DNA of 64,000 bases from Roseovarius pacificus (GTDB lineage: Bacteria; Pseudomonadota; Alphaproteobacteria; Rhodobacterales; Rhodobacteraceae), in assembly GCF_900142665.1 (NCBI RefSeq), contig NZ_FRBR01000009.1:1-64000 (forward strand), in the 5' to 3' direction. Positions 27,874-36,067 of the stretch are shown one piece after another (position 1 is the stretch's first letter; every line of letters starts with the position of its first letter). The notes beneath the pieces are model-generated. The model was not told the DNA's origin. It was given only the letters and a program-made list of their open reading frames with translations, and ran no database searches. The position numbers and the translations under genes are program-made.

Positions 27874-28493
27874 CAGCCCTCGCGCTGCTCGATTACGCCG
27901 CTGTTCTGGTCTTCGCCCTGACCGGCGCACTGGTCGCCTCGCGCCAGCAGCTCGATATCGTCGGTTTCGCCTTCGTCGCCAGCCTGACGGCGGTCGGCGG
28001 CGGCACGCTGCGCGACGTTTTCCTGGATCGCAACCCGGTCTTCTGGATCGGCAATCCCGATTACATCCTGATCGCCTGCGCCGCGGCGCTGCTGATCTTC
28101 TTCACCGCGCATCTGGCCGAAAGCCGCTACCGCTGGCTGACATGGCTCGACAGTTTCGCACTGGCCGTGGCCGTTCCCGCAGGCGTGGCCGCCGCGCTGC
28201 AAATGCTGCAACCGGGACCCATCGTGGTGATCATGGGCGTCGTCACCGGCTGTTTCGGCGGGCTGATGCGCGACGTGGTCTGCAACGAGGTGCCGCTGGT
28301 CCTGAAACAGGGCGAACTCTACGTGACCGCCGCCTTTGCGGGCTCGCTCGCCGCCGTCGCCCTGACCGCCCTGAGCGATGACATGACCCTGATCCTCGGC
28401 ACCTGCGCCGCTCTCACATGGGGGTTGCGCGCCGGGTCCATCGCCTTCGGCTGGCGCCTGCCGGTCTACAGGGCCCGCCCGCCGAAAAGCTGA
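27870..28493 (+). CDS. TRIC/UPF0126-type cation channel family protein
   Basis: A 207-residue membrane protein with two repeated three-helix units, each with a glycine-rich motif: [20 protein letters not shown] and [19 protein letters not shown]. The G-G-x-x-RD pattern is diagnostic of bacterial TRIC homologues, which form trimeric monovalent cation channels in studied cases. Physiological role in bacteria is unclear. It is coupled to rnhA, and a terminator follows. Confidence 0.88.
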   Translation: MTALALLDYAAVLVFALTGALVASRQQLDIVGFAFVASLTAVGGGTLRDVFLDRNPVFWIGNPDYILIACAAALLIFFTAHLAESRYRWLTWLDSFALAVAVPAGVAAALQMLQPGPIVVIMGVVTGCFGGLMRDVVCNEVPLVLKQGELYVTAAFAGSLAAVALTALSDDMTLILGTCAALTWGLRAGSIAFGWRLPVYRARPPKS

Positions 28494-28500
28494 CCGCGCC

Positions 28501-28530
28501 TTCACTTTTCCGGAAATACTCGCGCCGCAG
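28501..28530 (-). repeat. Dispersed Rhodobacteraceae intergenic repeat, copy 1
   Basis: Read on the minus strand: GCGGCGCGAGTATTTCCGGA then AAAGTGAA. It resembles copies at 33534-33559 and 37937-37970, sharing GAGTATTTTTGGAAAGATGAAG-like sequence. It lies between the convergent TRIC and GlsB genes. Confidence 0.5.
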
Positions 28531-28532
28531 GC

Positions 28533-28558
28533 ATCGCCCGCAGGGCGATCTATTTTTT
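28533..28558 (+). terminator. Rho-independent terminator after the LysE-TRIC gene string
   Basis: ATCGCCC (28533-28539) and GGGCGAT (28543-28549) form a 7-bp stem with a 3-nt loop, followed by CTATTTTTT. It overlaps the stop of the convergent GlsB-like gene. Confidence 0.8.
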
Positions 28559-28804
28559 CGGCCCGCCACGCCCCGCGACATAGGTCTGATACAGCCAGAT
28601 CAGCAGCAACGCCCCCATAACCGCGCCGATCAAACCGCCCAGCAACCCGGCAACCGTCAGCACCATGCGCAACACGAACCCGCCGATCAGCGCCCCGGCG
28701 ATGCCGATGGCGATGGTGGTGACGATATCGGTTTCCAGCTTCATCAGCCGCGTGGCCAGAAACCCTGCCGCCGCGCCCACGATGACCAGATAGATCACAG
28801 CCAC
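28550..28804 (-). CDS. GlsB/YeaQ/YmgE family membrane protein
   Basis: An 84-residue protein with three hydrophobic segments: YLVIVGAAAGFLATRLM, IAIGIAGALIGGFVLRMVL and LIGAVMGALLLIWLY. This is the usual transglycosylase-associated/GlsB layout. The start is GTG at 28804, with AGGAGG seven bases upstream. Such proteins are stress-linked but of unknown mechanism. A similar small membrane gene lies immediately upstream. Confidence 0.8.
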   Translation of the reverse strand: MAVIYLVIVGAAAGFLATRLMKLETDIVTTIAIGIAGALIGGFVLRMVLTVAGLLGGLIGAVMGALLLIWLYQTYVAGRGGPKK

Positions 28805-28808
28805 GGCC

Positions 28809-29051
28809 CTACCTCCTGCGCCGCCAATGGGTCGGCACGATCACCAGCGCCCCGATCGAAGACAGGATCGCATCCACCCCCGGCGCCCCAAAGCGAATCC
28901 CGAACATGATCCGCACGAAATAAAACAGGAACGCCCCGCCCACGCAGATGATGATGGATTGCAGATATCCGTTGCGGGTGAACCCCGTCTTTTCCGACAG
29001 GTAGCCGACGATCCCGGCCACAACCACCGTTCCGATCAGCGTGGGAAACAT
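28809..29051 (-). CDS. Small GlsB-like membrane protein
   Basis: An 80-residue protein, MFPTLIGTVVVAGIVGYLSEKTGF, with three hydrophobic stretches and an Arg-rich tail (HWRRRR). Its size and glycine-containing helices resemble the downstream GlsB-type protein, so the two may form a tandem pair. Only 4 bases separate the stop of this gene from the next start, suggesting one transcript. The function is unknown. Confidence 0.65.
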   Translation of the reverse strand: MFPTLIGTVVVAGIVGYLSEKTGFTRNGYLQSIIICVGGAFLFYFVRIMFGIRFGAPGVDAILSSIGALVIVPTHWRRRR

Positions 29052-29068
29052 CGCGCTCTACTCCCTGG

Positions 29069-29974
29069 CTACAGCCGCACACCTGCGGGAATGCTCATCC
29101 CCCGCAGGAAGGTTTCGGCATCCTGCGCGCCCTTCCCGGCCCGTTGCAAGCGCAAAAGCCGCACGGCCCCCTCGCCACAGGCCACCGTCAGCACATCATC
29201 CAGCACCTCACCGGGCGCGCCGTGGCCTTCGGCAACGGTCGAGGCGAGCAACTTGATCCGCTCGCCATTCACCTCGCACCACGCGCCCGGAAAGGGCGAA
29301 AGCCCACGAATATGCGCATCGACCTCCGCCGCTGACCGGGTCCAGTCCACCCGCGCCTCGGATTTGTCGATCTTCTCGGCATAGATCACGCCTGCATCGG
29401 GCTGCACCTCGGGCGTCAGATCGTCCAGCCGCTCCAGCGCCTCGACAATCGCCTGTGCCCCCATTTCGGACAGCCGGTCATGCAATTCCCCGGTGGTTTC
29501 CCGCGCGCTGATCGTCGTGGCCTTGCGCAGCAGAACGGGGCCGGTATCCAGCCCCGCCTCCATCTGCATGATGCACACGCCGGTCTCACGATCCCCGGCC
29601 ATGATCGCCCGGTGGATCGGCGCCGCCCCGCGCCAGCGCGGCAACAGGCTGGCATGGATGTTCAGGCACCCGCGCCCCGGCGCATCCAGAATGGCCTGCG
29701 GCAGGATCAGCCCATAAGCCACCACCACGGCGACATCCGCCTCCAACGCGGCAAACGCCGCCTGCTCGGCCTCACCTTTCAGGCTGACCGGATGGCGCAC
29801 CTCCAGCCCCAATTCCTCGGCGCGGGCCTGCACTGGCGTCGGGCGTTCCTTCTTGCCCCGGCCCGCACGGCGCGGCGGCTGGCAATACACGGCGACCACC
29901 TCGTGCCCGGCCTCCACCAACGCATCCAGCACCGGCACCGAAAACTCCGGCGTCCCCATGAAGATCACGCGCAT
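29069..29974 (-). CDS. fmt: Methionyl-tRNA formyltransferase
   Basis: A 301-residue enzyme that formylates initiator Met-tRNA using 10-formyl-[22 protein letters not shown] is the N-terminus, [20 protein letters not shown] carries the Asn-His catalytic motif, and [18 protein letters not shown] follows with the Asp. A C-terminal OB-like domain is present. It is downstream of two deformylase-family genes, 1 base after the nearer one, forming the standard formylation/deformylation operon. Confidence 0.95.
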   Translation of the reverse strand: MRVIFMGTPEFSVPVLDALVEAGHEVVAVYCQPPRRAGRGKKERPTPVQARAEELGLEVRHPVSLKGEAEQAAFAALEADVAVVVAYGLILPQAILDAPGRGCLNIHASLLPRWRGAAPIHRAIMAGDRETGVCIMQMEAGLDTGPVLLRKATTISARETTGELHDRLSEMGAQAIVEALERLDDLTPEVQPDAGVIYAEKIDKSEARVDWTRSAAEVDAHIRGLSPFPGAWCEVNGERIKLLASTVAEGHGAPGEVLDDVLTVACGEGAVRLLRLQRAGKGAQDAETFLRGMSIPAGVRL

Positions 29975-29975
29975 C

Positions 29976-30470
29976 TCAGCCCACCTTCCGCGCCTTGCGC
30001 AACAGCATGTCGCGTTTCACCTTGGACAGCCGGTCGAAATAAAGTCGCCCGTTCAGATGGTCGACCTGATGCTGCACCGATGTCGCCCACAGCCCGACGA
30101 AATCGCGCTCTTCGATCTCGCCCGCCTCATTGAGAAACCGCACCGTCACCGCACGCGGGCGTTTCACCTTTGCCGACACGCCAGGCAGGTTCGGGCTGGC
30201 CTCTTCGTGTTCGCGCAACTCAATGCTGGAATACAGGATTTCAGGGTTGGCCATACGCACCGCCTCGCCGCGCCCGGCGCTGGCATCGACCACCGCCAGC
30301 CGCTGCATCACCCCGATCTGCGTCGCCGCAAGGCCCACGCCCGGCATCGCCTCCATCGTGTCGATCATGTCGTCCCACGTTGCGCGAATATCGTCCGTCA
30401 CCACCTCGACCGGCGCGGCCACGCTCTTCAGCCGCTTGTCGGGCCAGGGCAGGCAGCGCCGCACGGCCAT
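29976..30470 (-). CDS. Degenerate peptide deformylase paralogue, probably inactive
   Basis: A 164-residue deformylase-fold protein. Motif 1 is normal (GVGLAATQ). Motif 2, normally EGCLS with the metal-binding Cys, reads EEASPNLPG. Motif 3, normally HEXDH, reads HQVDH, changing the catalytic Glu to Gln. Compare the intact neighbour 30475-30999 (EGCLS, HEIDH). So one metal ligand and the general base are missing, while the fold and the reading frame are kept. It lies between fmt and the true deformylase gene, 4 bases downstream of the latter. It may bind ribosomes or nascent chains without catalysis; that is inference. Confidence 0.85.
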   Translation of the reverse strand: MAVRRCLPWPDKRLKSVAAPVEVVTDDIRATWDDMIDTMEAMPGVGLAATQIGVMQRLAVVDASAGRGEAVRMANPEILYSSIELREHEEASPNLPGVSAKVKRPRAVTVRFLNEAGEIEERDFVGLWATSVQHQVDHLNGRLYFDRLSKVKRDMLLRKARKVG

Positions 30471-30474
30471 CCGC

Positions 30475-30999
30475 TCAGGCCCTCGCCTTGGCCTGTTCGC
30501 GCTTCAGCTTCTGCATCTTGCGGGTGATCATCTGGCGTTTCATCGGCCCCAGGTAATCGATGAACAGCTTACCGTTCAGATGGTCGATCTCGTGCTGCAC
30601 ACAGGTCGCCCACAGCCCGTCGAAGGTTTCGCTCTGCTCGTTCCCATCCCGGTCGATCCAGCGCACATCCACCACCCTGGGGCGCGTCACCTCGGCATAT
30701 TGCTCGGGGATCGACAGGCAGCCCTCTTCATAGACATTCGTCTCGTCCGAGGCCGCCACGATCTCGGGGTTGAACATCACCAGCGGGCGGGGGGCCTCGT
30801 TCTCGTCCTTGACGCAATCCATCACGATCAGCCGGTCCAGCACCCCGACCTGCGGCGCGGCCAGCCCGATCCCCGGCGCGTCATACATGGTTTCCAGCAT
30901 GTCGTCCGCCAGGGCGCGCAATTGGTCCGACAGGTCGGACACAGGCGTGCAGACCTTTTTCAGGCGCGGGTCGGGATGGATCAGGATCGGGCGTTTCAT
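30475..30999 (-). CDS. def: Peptide deformylase
   Basis: A 174-residue metalloenzyme removing the formyl group from nascent N-terminal Met. All three motifs are intact: GIGLAAPQVGV, EEGCLSIPEQ with the metal Cys, and QHEIDHLNG with the His pair and catalytic Glu. First gene of a def - degenerate def - fmt string on the minus strand. Confidence 0.95.
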   Translation of the reverse strand: MKRPILIHPDPRLKKVCTPVSDLSDQLRALADDMLETMYDAPGIGLAAPQVGVLDRLIVMDCVKDENEAPRPLVMFNPEIVAASDETNVYEEGCLSIPEQYAEVTRPRVVDVRWIDRDGNEQSETFDGLWATCVQHEIDHLNGKLFIDYLGPMKRQMITRKMQKLKREQAKARA

Positions 31000-31093
31000 G
31001 CGGCTTCATTTAGGTCATCGCTCCCCGATCCGCAACGCCCCTTGCACCTGACGCGCAAATCACTAGCCTGCCCGCAACGCAAGGGAGACAGCC

Positions 31094-32266
31094 ATGAATT
31101 TCGACGACATCATCGACCGCCGCGGCCACCTGTCCAGCAAATGGGACATGATGGAAAAGAACTATGGCGTCCCCGCCGAGGACGGGCTGGCCATGTGGGT
31201 GGCCGACATGGATTTCCGCTCTCCCGATTGCATACAGGACGCGGTGCGCGCCAAGCTCGAACACGGCATCTACGGCTATCTCGGCGATTACGGCCCCTAT
31301 ACATCCGCCATCGCCTGGTGGATGGAAAACCGCCATGGCTGGCAGGTCGATCCCGATTGGATTCTCACCACCACCGGCCTGTGCAACGCCGTCGGCCTCG
31401 CCATCGACACGCTGACCAGCCCCGGCGACAGCGTCGTTCTGTTCACGCCGGTCTACCACGCCTTCGCCCGTGTCATCCGCACCGCCGGGCGCAACGTGCT
31501 GGAATGCCCGCTGGTCAACGAAAACGGCCGCTACCGGATGGATTTCGACGCCTGTGAATCCCTGATGACCGGCAAGGAGAAAATGATGATTCTCTGCTCG
31601 CCCCACAACCCCGGCGGCCGCGTCTGGAACAAGGACGAACTGCGCGCCGTCGCCGATTTCGCCCGCCGCCACGACCTGCTGCTCATCTCCGACGAGGTGC
31701 ATCACGACCTCGTTTACCCCGGCCAGACCCACACCCCCATGCCACTGGCCGACCCCGGTATTATCGACCGGCTGATCATGCTCACCGCGCCGTCGAAAAC
31801 CTTCAACATCGCGGGCACCCATACCGGCCAGATGATCGTCTCCAACGACACGCTGCGCGGCCAGCTCAAGGCGCGGATGTCGGCCCTGTCTCTCGGCACC
31901 CACGATTTCGGCATCGCCATGACCACCGCCGCCTACAGCCCCGAAGGCGCGGCCTGGGTCGATGAGCTGGTGGCCTATCTCGACGGCAACCGCAAACTGT
32001 TCGACGACGGCGTCAACGCCATTCCCGGCGTCACCTCCATGCCCCTCGAAGCCACCTACCTGTCATGGGTCGATTTCTCGGGCACCGGCATGAAGCGCGA
32101 GGAATACAAGCGCCGCGTCAACAAGGACGCCCGCATCGCGGTGAATTACGGCTCGACCTTCGGATCGGGCGGTGAAACCTTCCTGCGCTTCAATATCGGC
32201 ATGCCCCGCGCGCAGATCGCCGAAGCCGTCGAACGCCTGCAAGCGGCCTTTGCCGACCTGCAATAA
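31094..32266 (+). CDS. MalY/PatB family PLP-dependent aminotransferase / C-S lyase
   Basis: A 390-residue fold-type I PLP enzyme. MWVADMDFRSPDCIQDAV is the MalY/PatB N-terminal block, CSPHNPGGRVWNKDEL the cofactor-binding Asn-Pro-Gly loop, and APSKTFNIAGTHTG contains the Schiff-base Lys. Members act as cystathionine beta-lyases, in methionine synthesis or sulfur recycling from cysteine conjugates. AAGGGAG precedes the ATG. It is divergent from def and stands alone. Confidence 0.88.
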   Translation: MNFDDIIDRRGHLSSKWDMMEKNYGVPAEDGLAMWVADMDFRSPDCIQDAVRAKLEHGIYGYLGDYGPYTSAIAWWMENRHGWQVDPDWILTTTGLCNAVGLAIDTLTSPGDSVVLFTPVYHAFARVIRTAGRNVLECPLVNENGRYRMDFDACESLMTGKEKMMILCSPHNPGGRVWNKDELRAVADFARRHDLLLISDEVHHDLVYPGQTHTPMPLADPGIIDRLIMLTAPSKTFNIAGTHTGQMIVSNDTLRGQLKARMSALSLGTHDFGIAMTTAAYSPEGAAWVDELVAYLDGNRKLFDDGVNAIPGVTSMPLEATYLSWVDFSGTGMKREEYKRRVNKDARIAVNYGSTFGSGGETFLRFNIGMPRAQIAEAVERLQAAFADLQ

Positions 32267-32307
32267 CCCGCACGACGGGGCACCGGCGCCGCCCCGCGCT
32301 GCGCCGG

Positions 32308-32664
32308 TCAGTCCCGCCCGATCAACGCCACCGGCGCTTGCGGGTCGCGCTCGAAATCGACGGGCGCTTCATCACTGGCCGGGGTCACCCGCTTGAGTTC
32401 GAACCGGATCTCGCCGCCCTCTTCCTCGGAGGCGACGATCAGGCAATGCGACAGATGCCTGCTCCCGTCATAGAGATCGACCAGCCCGCGCAGATGCCCC
32501 GCCTTGTCGGCCTCCATGGCGAACCCGCCCTCCCAGGCGCGCAGCACCGGATAGGCATCCTCCCCGGCATGAACCCGCACCCGCAACCGGCGGCTTTGTC
32601 TCACGGCGCGCTTGCGGGCCTCGTCAAGGCCCGCCTGCACATCGGGCGGCAAATAGGTGGTCAT
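32308..32664 (-). CDS. Conserved hypothetical protein (roseobacter type)
   Basis: A 118-residue soluble protein, not recognised beyond a general roseobacter look. The N-terminus is helical and basic (ARKRAVRQSRRLRVRVHAG); the rest is beta-rich with FAMEADKAGHLRGLVDLYDG and CLIVASEEEGGEIRFELKR, which looks like a PilZ-size or small beta-barrel module. It lies 82 bases downstream of cobM on the same strand and could be the tail of the cob transcript, but nothing links it to B12. Confidence 0.55.
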   Translation of the reverse strand: MTTYLPPDVQAGLDEARKRAVRQSRRLRVRVHAGEDAYPVLRAWEGGFAMEADKAGHLRGLVDLYDGSRHLSHCLIVASEEEGGEIRFELKRVTPASDEAPVDFERDPQAPVALIGRD

Positions 32665-32746
32665 GGCACTACATCCCCAGAATCATGCCAACAGTCTGTG
32701 CCACCGCACTATTACGATCACGTAAAATCTTGCGGGCTGCCGGAAA

Positions 32747-33520
32747 TCAGCCGGAAACTGTTGCTTTCGGACGCAGCACATGGGGTTGCGCCGGATCGTA
32801 AAGCGCGCTTTCGGTGAAATCGCTGATCTCACCCAGAACCGGCCCCACCAGAATCAGCGCCGTGCGCGTGATCTTTTCGTCGCGCACCTTCAGCCGGATA
32901 TCGGCCAGCGTCCCGCGAATGAACATCTGGTCCGGCCAGCCCACGCGATAGGCCACCACCACGGGGCAATCCGCCCCGTAATGCGGCGTCAATACGCGCT
33001 CGATCTCGCGCAGGGCGCGCACGCCCAGATGAATCGCCAGCGTGGTGCGTGTGCGGGCGAAATTCTCCAGCGTCTCGCCATCGGGCATCGAGGTCGATTT
33101 CATCGACACCCGTGTCAGAACGATGGATTGCGCCACCTCCGGCACGGTCAACTCCTGCCCCAGTGCCGCTGCCGCCGCCGCATAGGCCGGGACACCGGGA
33201 ATGATCCGATAGTCGATCCCGTCCGCGCGCAGCCGCCGGATCTGTTCGGCAATCGCCCCATACAGCGACGGATCGCCCGAATGCACCCGCGCCACATCCT
33301 GCCCCTTGCCATGCGCCTCGCGAATAACGGCATGGGTTTCGTCCAGCGTCATCGGCGCGGTGTCCATCACCAGCGCCCCCTTGGGCGCACAGGCCACCAC
33401 CTCGGCAGGCACCAGCGACCCGGCATAGAGACACACAGGGCATTCCCCGATCACCCGCTCGGCCTTTTTGGTCAGAAGCTCCGGATCGCCCGGCCCCGCG
33501 CCAATGAAATACACCGTCAT
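32747..33520 (-). CDS. cobM: Precorrin-4 C11-methyltransferase
   Basis: A 257-residue SAM-dependent methyltransferase of the tetrapyrrole methylase fold. MTVYFIGAGPGDPELLTKKA is the N-terminal glycine loop, VHSGDPSLYGAIAEQI the second SAM motif, and RIIPGVPAYAAAAAALGQELTVP is the C11-MT hallmark. The start at 33520 is set by this family start; an upstream extension runs into an intergenic repeat. Last clearly cob gene of the operon. Confidence 0.92.
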   Translation of the reverse strand: MTVYFIGAGPGDPELLTKKAERVIGECPVCLYAGSLVPAEVVACAPKGALVMDTAPMTLDETHAVIREAHGKGQDVARVHSGDPSLYGAIAEQIRRLRADGIDYRIIPGVPAYAAAAAALGQELTVPEVAQSIVLTRVSMKSTSMPDGETLENFARTRTTLAIHLGVRALREIERVLTPHYGADCPVVVAYRVGWPDQMFIRGTLADIRLKVRDEKITRTALILVGPVLGEISDFTESALYDPAQPHVLRPKATVSG

Positions 33521-33533
33521 GCCAAAGCCCCCG

Positions 33534-33559
33534 ACTTCATCTTTCCAAAAATACTCATG
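33534..33559 (-). repeat. Dispersed Rhodobacteraceae intergenic repeat, copy 2
   Basis: Read on the minus strand: CATGAGTATTTTTGGAAAGA then TGAAGT. It lies in the 34-base gap between the cbiG/cobJ stop (which it overlaps) and cobM, and is similar to copies at 28501 and 37937. Confidence 0.55.
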
Positions 33560-35360
33560 TCCCGGCCCCTGCCGCCAGATCGCCGTCGATCTTGCGCGCA
33601 TAGCCGCGCGGCGTGAACATGCGCGGCCCCTCGCCCAGTTGCGCCAGCCGCGAATTGCTCGAGCCGACCAGAACCACCGTCAGCATATCCACCTCGTCGA
33701 CCTGCAACTGGTCCAGACGGCGATAGCGCACATGCTCCTCGGGGCGGCCCAGCGAACTGGCCAGCATCACCGGCGTCTCCGCCGGGCGGTGCCGCAACAG
33801 GATATCGCGCGCCTCGGCCAGAAGGGTGCGGCGGGTTTTCGACACCGGGTTGTAAAACGCGATCACGAAATCCCCCTCGGCGGCGGCATGCAGGCGGCGA
33901 AGGATATCCTCGCGCGGGGTCAGCAGATCGGACAGCGAAATCGTGCAGAAATCATGCCCAAGCGGCGCCCCCGCCCGCGCCGCCGCCCCTTGCAGGGCCG
34001 ACACGCCGGGGCTGCACACCACCTCGACCCGGTGCGCCGCGTCGCTCACGCCGTGTTCCTCCGCACCCCGGTCCAGCAATTCGAACACCAGCGCACCCAT
34101 CGCGTAAATGCCCGCATCCCCCGAACAGACCAGCGCCACGTTCTTTCCCTGCGCCGCCTGTTCCAGCGCATAGCGGCACCGCGCTTCTTCCCCGCCAAGC
34201 GGGAAATCGCTGCGCGTCTTGCCCGCCGCCAGAGGGCCCAACAGGTCGATATAAAGCCCATAACCCACCAGTTCCTCGGCCTCGGCGATCAGCCGCGACA
34301 CCTCGGGCGTGCGCCACGCCGCCTGACCGGGGCCGATGCCCACCACGCTCAGCCGCCCGCGCGCGCGGCCCGGCATGTCGGTGATCGGGCTCTCGCTGCG
34401 GCTGACGGCACAGGTGGCATTGGCCGTCTTGCGTTTCTCCACCACCAGATCGCCACCACAGGCCAGCGCCGCGCCTTCGCTCACGCCATGACAGCCCACC
34501 TCGGCGAACACCACCTCCGACGGGTTGGCCAGCCGCTCGGCCTGCGCCTCCAACTCCCCGGCCGTGAACAGCCGCAGCGGCACGCCCAACCGGCGCGCGA
34601 CCTCGTTCATCGCGGGCTCATCGGCCTTGAGGTCGATCGACGCCACACAGGCCACCGCACCTTGCGCGATCCCGGCCGCGTCCAGCGTGTCGCACACCAG
34701 CGCCCATAATTCCTCGGGGTCGGCATTGCGCGCGCACCCCACCCCAAGGGCAAAGCGTTGCGGATGATACACCAGCCGCGCCGCGCTCCCCTGCGCCGGC
34801 GCCTCACTCACCAGCAGGTCCACCGCGCCGCCCCGATCTTCGAGGTCAAAGATGTTCTCGCCCCGGATCGACACGCCCTGCCCGTCCAGCAACGCCGCCA
34901 TCGCTCCCTTGGCATGGTCGGGATTGGCCAGCCGATAGCCTTCGGGCGGCGCGTCCAGCGCCACGCCCATCGCCACATCGCCCGCCGTCGTCACCGCCGC
35001 CACGGCCTCCAGCCCGTTGGCGATCTCGCTGGCCAGCCGGTTCGCCCCGCGATGCCCGCCCAGCAAAGGCACCACCACCGCCCCGTCATCGCTGACCGAA
35101 ACGACCGGCGGCTCGGCCCGCTTGTCGGCCAGCAGCGGCGCGACCGCCCGGATCAGGATACCGCTGGCGCAGACACCGATCACCGGCACCCCGGCGGCGA
35201 ACAGATCGCGCGCATGATCCAGCGCATTGGGAAAAACCGCATCGGCCCGCGCCACGCGCCCCGCGCGCCCATGCACCTGCGCCCCCAACAGCGCCGCCAC
35301 GCGATGCGCCACTTCCTCCCCCGACCGGCTCAACGCCAGAACGACAGGTTTCACAGCCAT
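33555..35360 (-). CDS. cobJ: CbiG-CobJ fusion: cobalt-precorrin-5A hydrolase-like domain plus precorrin-3B C17-methyltransferase
   Basis: A 601-residue two-part protein. Residues 1 to about 330 match CbiG: the N-domain GVCASGILIRAVAP with VVVPLLGGHRGANRLA, and the C-domain LGVGCARNADPEELW with FAEVGCHGVSEGAALA. From about residue 336 it is CobJ: LSVVGIGPGQAAWRTPE, VCSGDAGIYAMGA and SDLLTPREDILRRLHAA. The start is ATG at 35360, overlapping the end of cobI by 10 bases. The CbiG part is full-length rather than the short CobE. CobJ contracts the ring in the aerobic route; CbiG opens the lactone in the anaerobic route. Confidence 0.88.
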   Translation of the reverse strand: MAVKPVVLALSRSGEEVAHRVAALLGAQVHGRAGRVARADAVFPNALDHARDLFAAGVPVIGVCASGILIRAVAPLLADKRAEPPVVSVSDDGAVVVPLLGGHRGANRLASEIANGLEAVAAVTTAGDVAMGVALDAPPEGYRLANPDHAKGAMAALLDGQGVSIRGENIFDLEDRGGAVDLLVSEAPAQGSAARLVYHPQRFALGVGCARNADPEELWALVCDTLDAAGIAQGAVACVASIDLKADEPAMNEVARRLGVPLRLFTAGELEAQAERLANPSEVVFAEVGCHGVSEGAALACGGDLVVEKRKTANATCAVSRSESPITDMPGRARGRLSVVGIGPGQAAWRTPEVSRLIAEAEELVGYGLYIDLLGPLAAGKTRSDFPLGGEEARCRYALEQAAQGKNVALVCSGDAGIYAMGALVFELLDRGAEEHGVSDAAHRVEVVCSPGVSALQGAAARAGAPLGHDFCTISLSDLLTPREDILRRLHAAAEGDFVIAFYNPVSKTRRTLLAEARDILLRHRPAETPVMLASSLGRPEEHVRYRRLDQLQVDEVDMLTVVLVGSSNSRLAQLGEGPRMFTPRGYARKIDGDLAAGAGT

Positions 35361-36067
35361 GGATCGGCTCCCTTCGTCAGCAATATCATCGAAAAATACG
35401 GCGCCTTTTCCGGCGCCTCGGCCAGCGGGCAGACCACCTCGTCGGGCAGGCTCGCACGCTCCACGTAAACCGCCCGGTCCGTGAACCCGAGCGCCTCGAT
35501 CACGCCGCGGATCTTGGCCAGATGGCGGCCCACCTTCATGATCGCCACGCTTTCCGCCCCGTCGATCCGCGCGCGCAGCTCGGGTTCGGGCAGCGGCCCC
35601 GGCAGCACCGTCAGCCGCTCGTTGCGCGCCGCCAGCGGCATGCCCGCCCGCGCCGCGCATGTGGTGATAGAGGTCACCCCCGGCACCACCTCGACCCGGA
35701 ACCGCCCGGACAGCCGCGCAAACAGATACATGAACGAGCCATAGAAAAACGGATCGCCCTCGCACAGGCACACCACATCCCGGCCCGCCTCCAGTTCCGC
35801 GGCAATCGCCGCGGCCCCCGTGTCATAGGCCGCCTGCGCCGGGCCGCGCTCCACCGTCATCGGCACGTCCATCACGATCTCGCGCGCGCCCGCCGGGATC
35901 GCCCCGGCGGCAATCGAGCGCGCGAAACTCGCCCCGCCCGCAAGGCTGGGATAGGCCACCACCTGCGCCCCGGAAATCAGCCGATGCGCCCGCAGCGTCA
36001 TCAGATCCGGATCGCCCGGCCCCAGCCCGACACCGTAGAGAACGCCGCTCTGCCCCCGCCCGCTCAT
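35351..36067 (-). CDS. cobI: Precorrin-2 C20-methyltransferase
   Basis: A 238-residue methyltransferase. LYGVGLGPGDPDLMTLRAHRLI is the glycine-rich loop, VCLCEGDPFFYGSFMYLF the second motif, and VVPGVTSITTCAARAGMPLA the third. It adds the C20 methyl to precorrin-2. ATG at 36067 overlaps the cobL stop (ATGA), and its 3' end overlaps the start of the cbiG-cobJ gene, so translation is coupled. Confidence 0.93.
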   Translation of the reverse strand: MSGRGQSGVLYGVGLGPGDPDLMTLRAHRLISGAQVVAYPSLAGGASFARSIAAGAIPAGAREIVMDVPMTVERGPAQAAYDTGAAAIAAELEAGRDVVCLCEGDPFFYGSFMYLFARLSGRFRVEVVPGVTSITTCAARAGMPLAARNERLTVLPGPLPEPELRARIDGAESVAIMKVGRHLAKIRGVIEALGFTDRAVYVERASLPDEVVCPLAEAPEKAPYFSMILLTKGADPWL

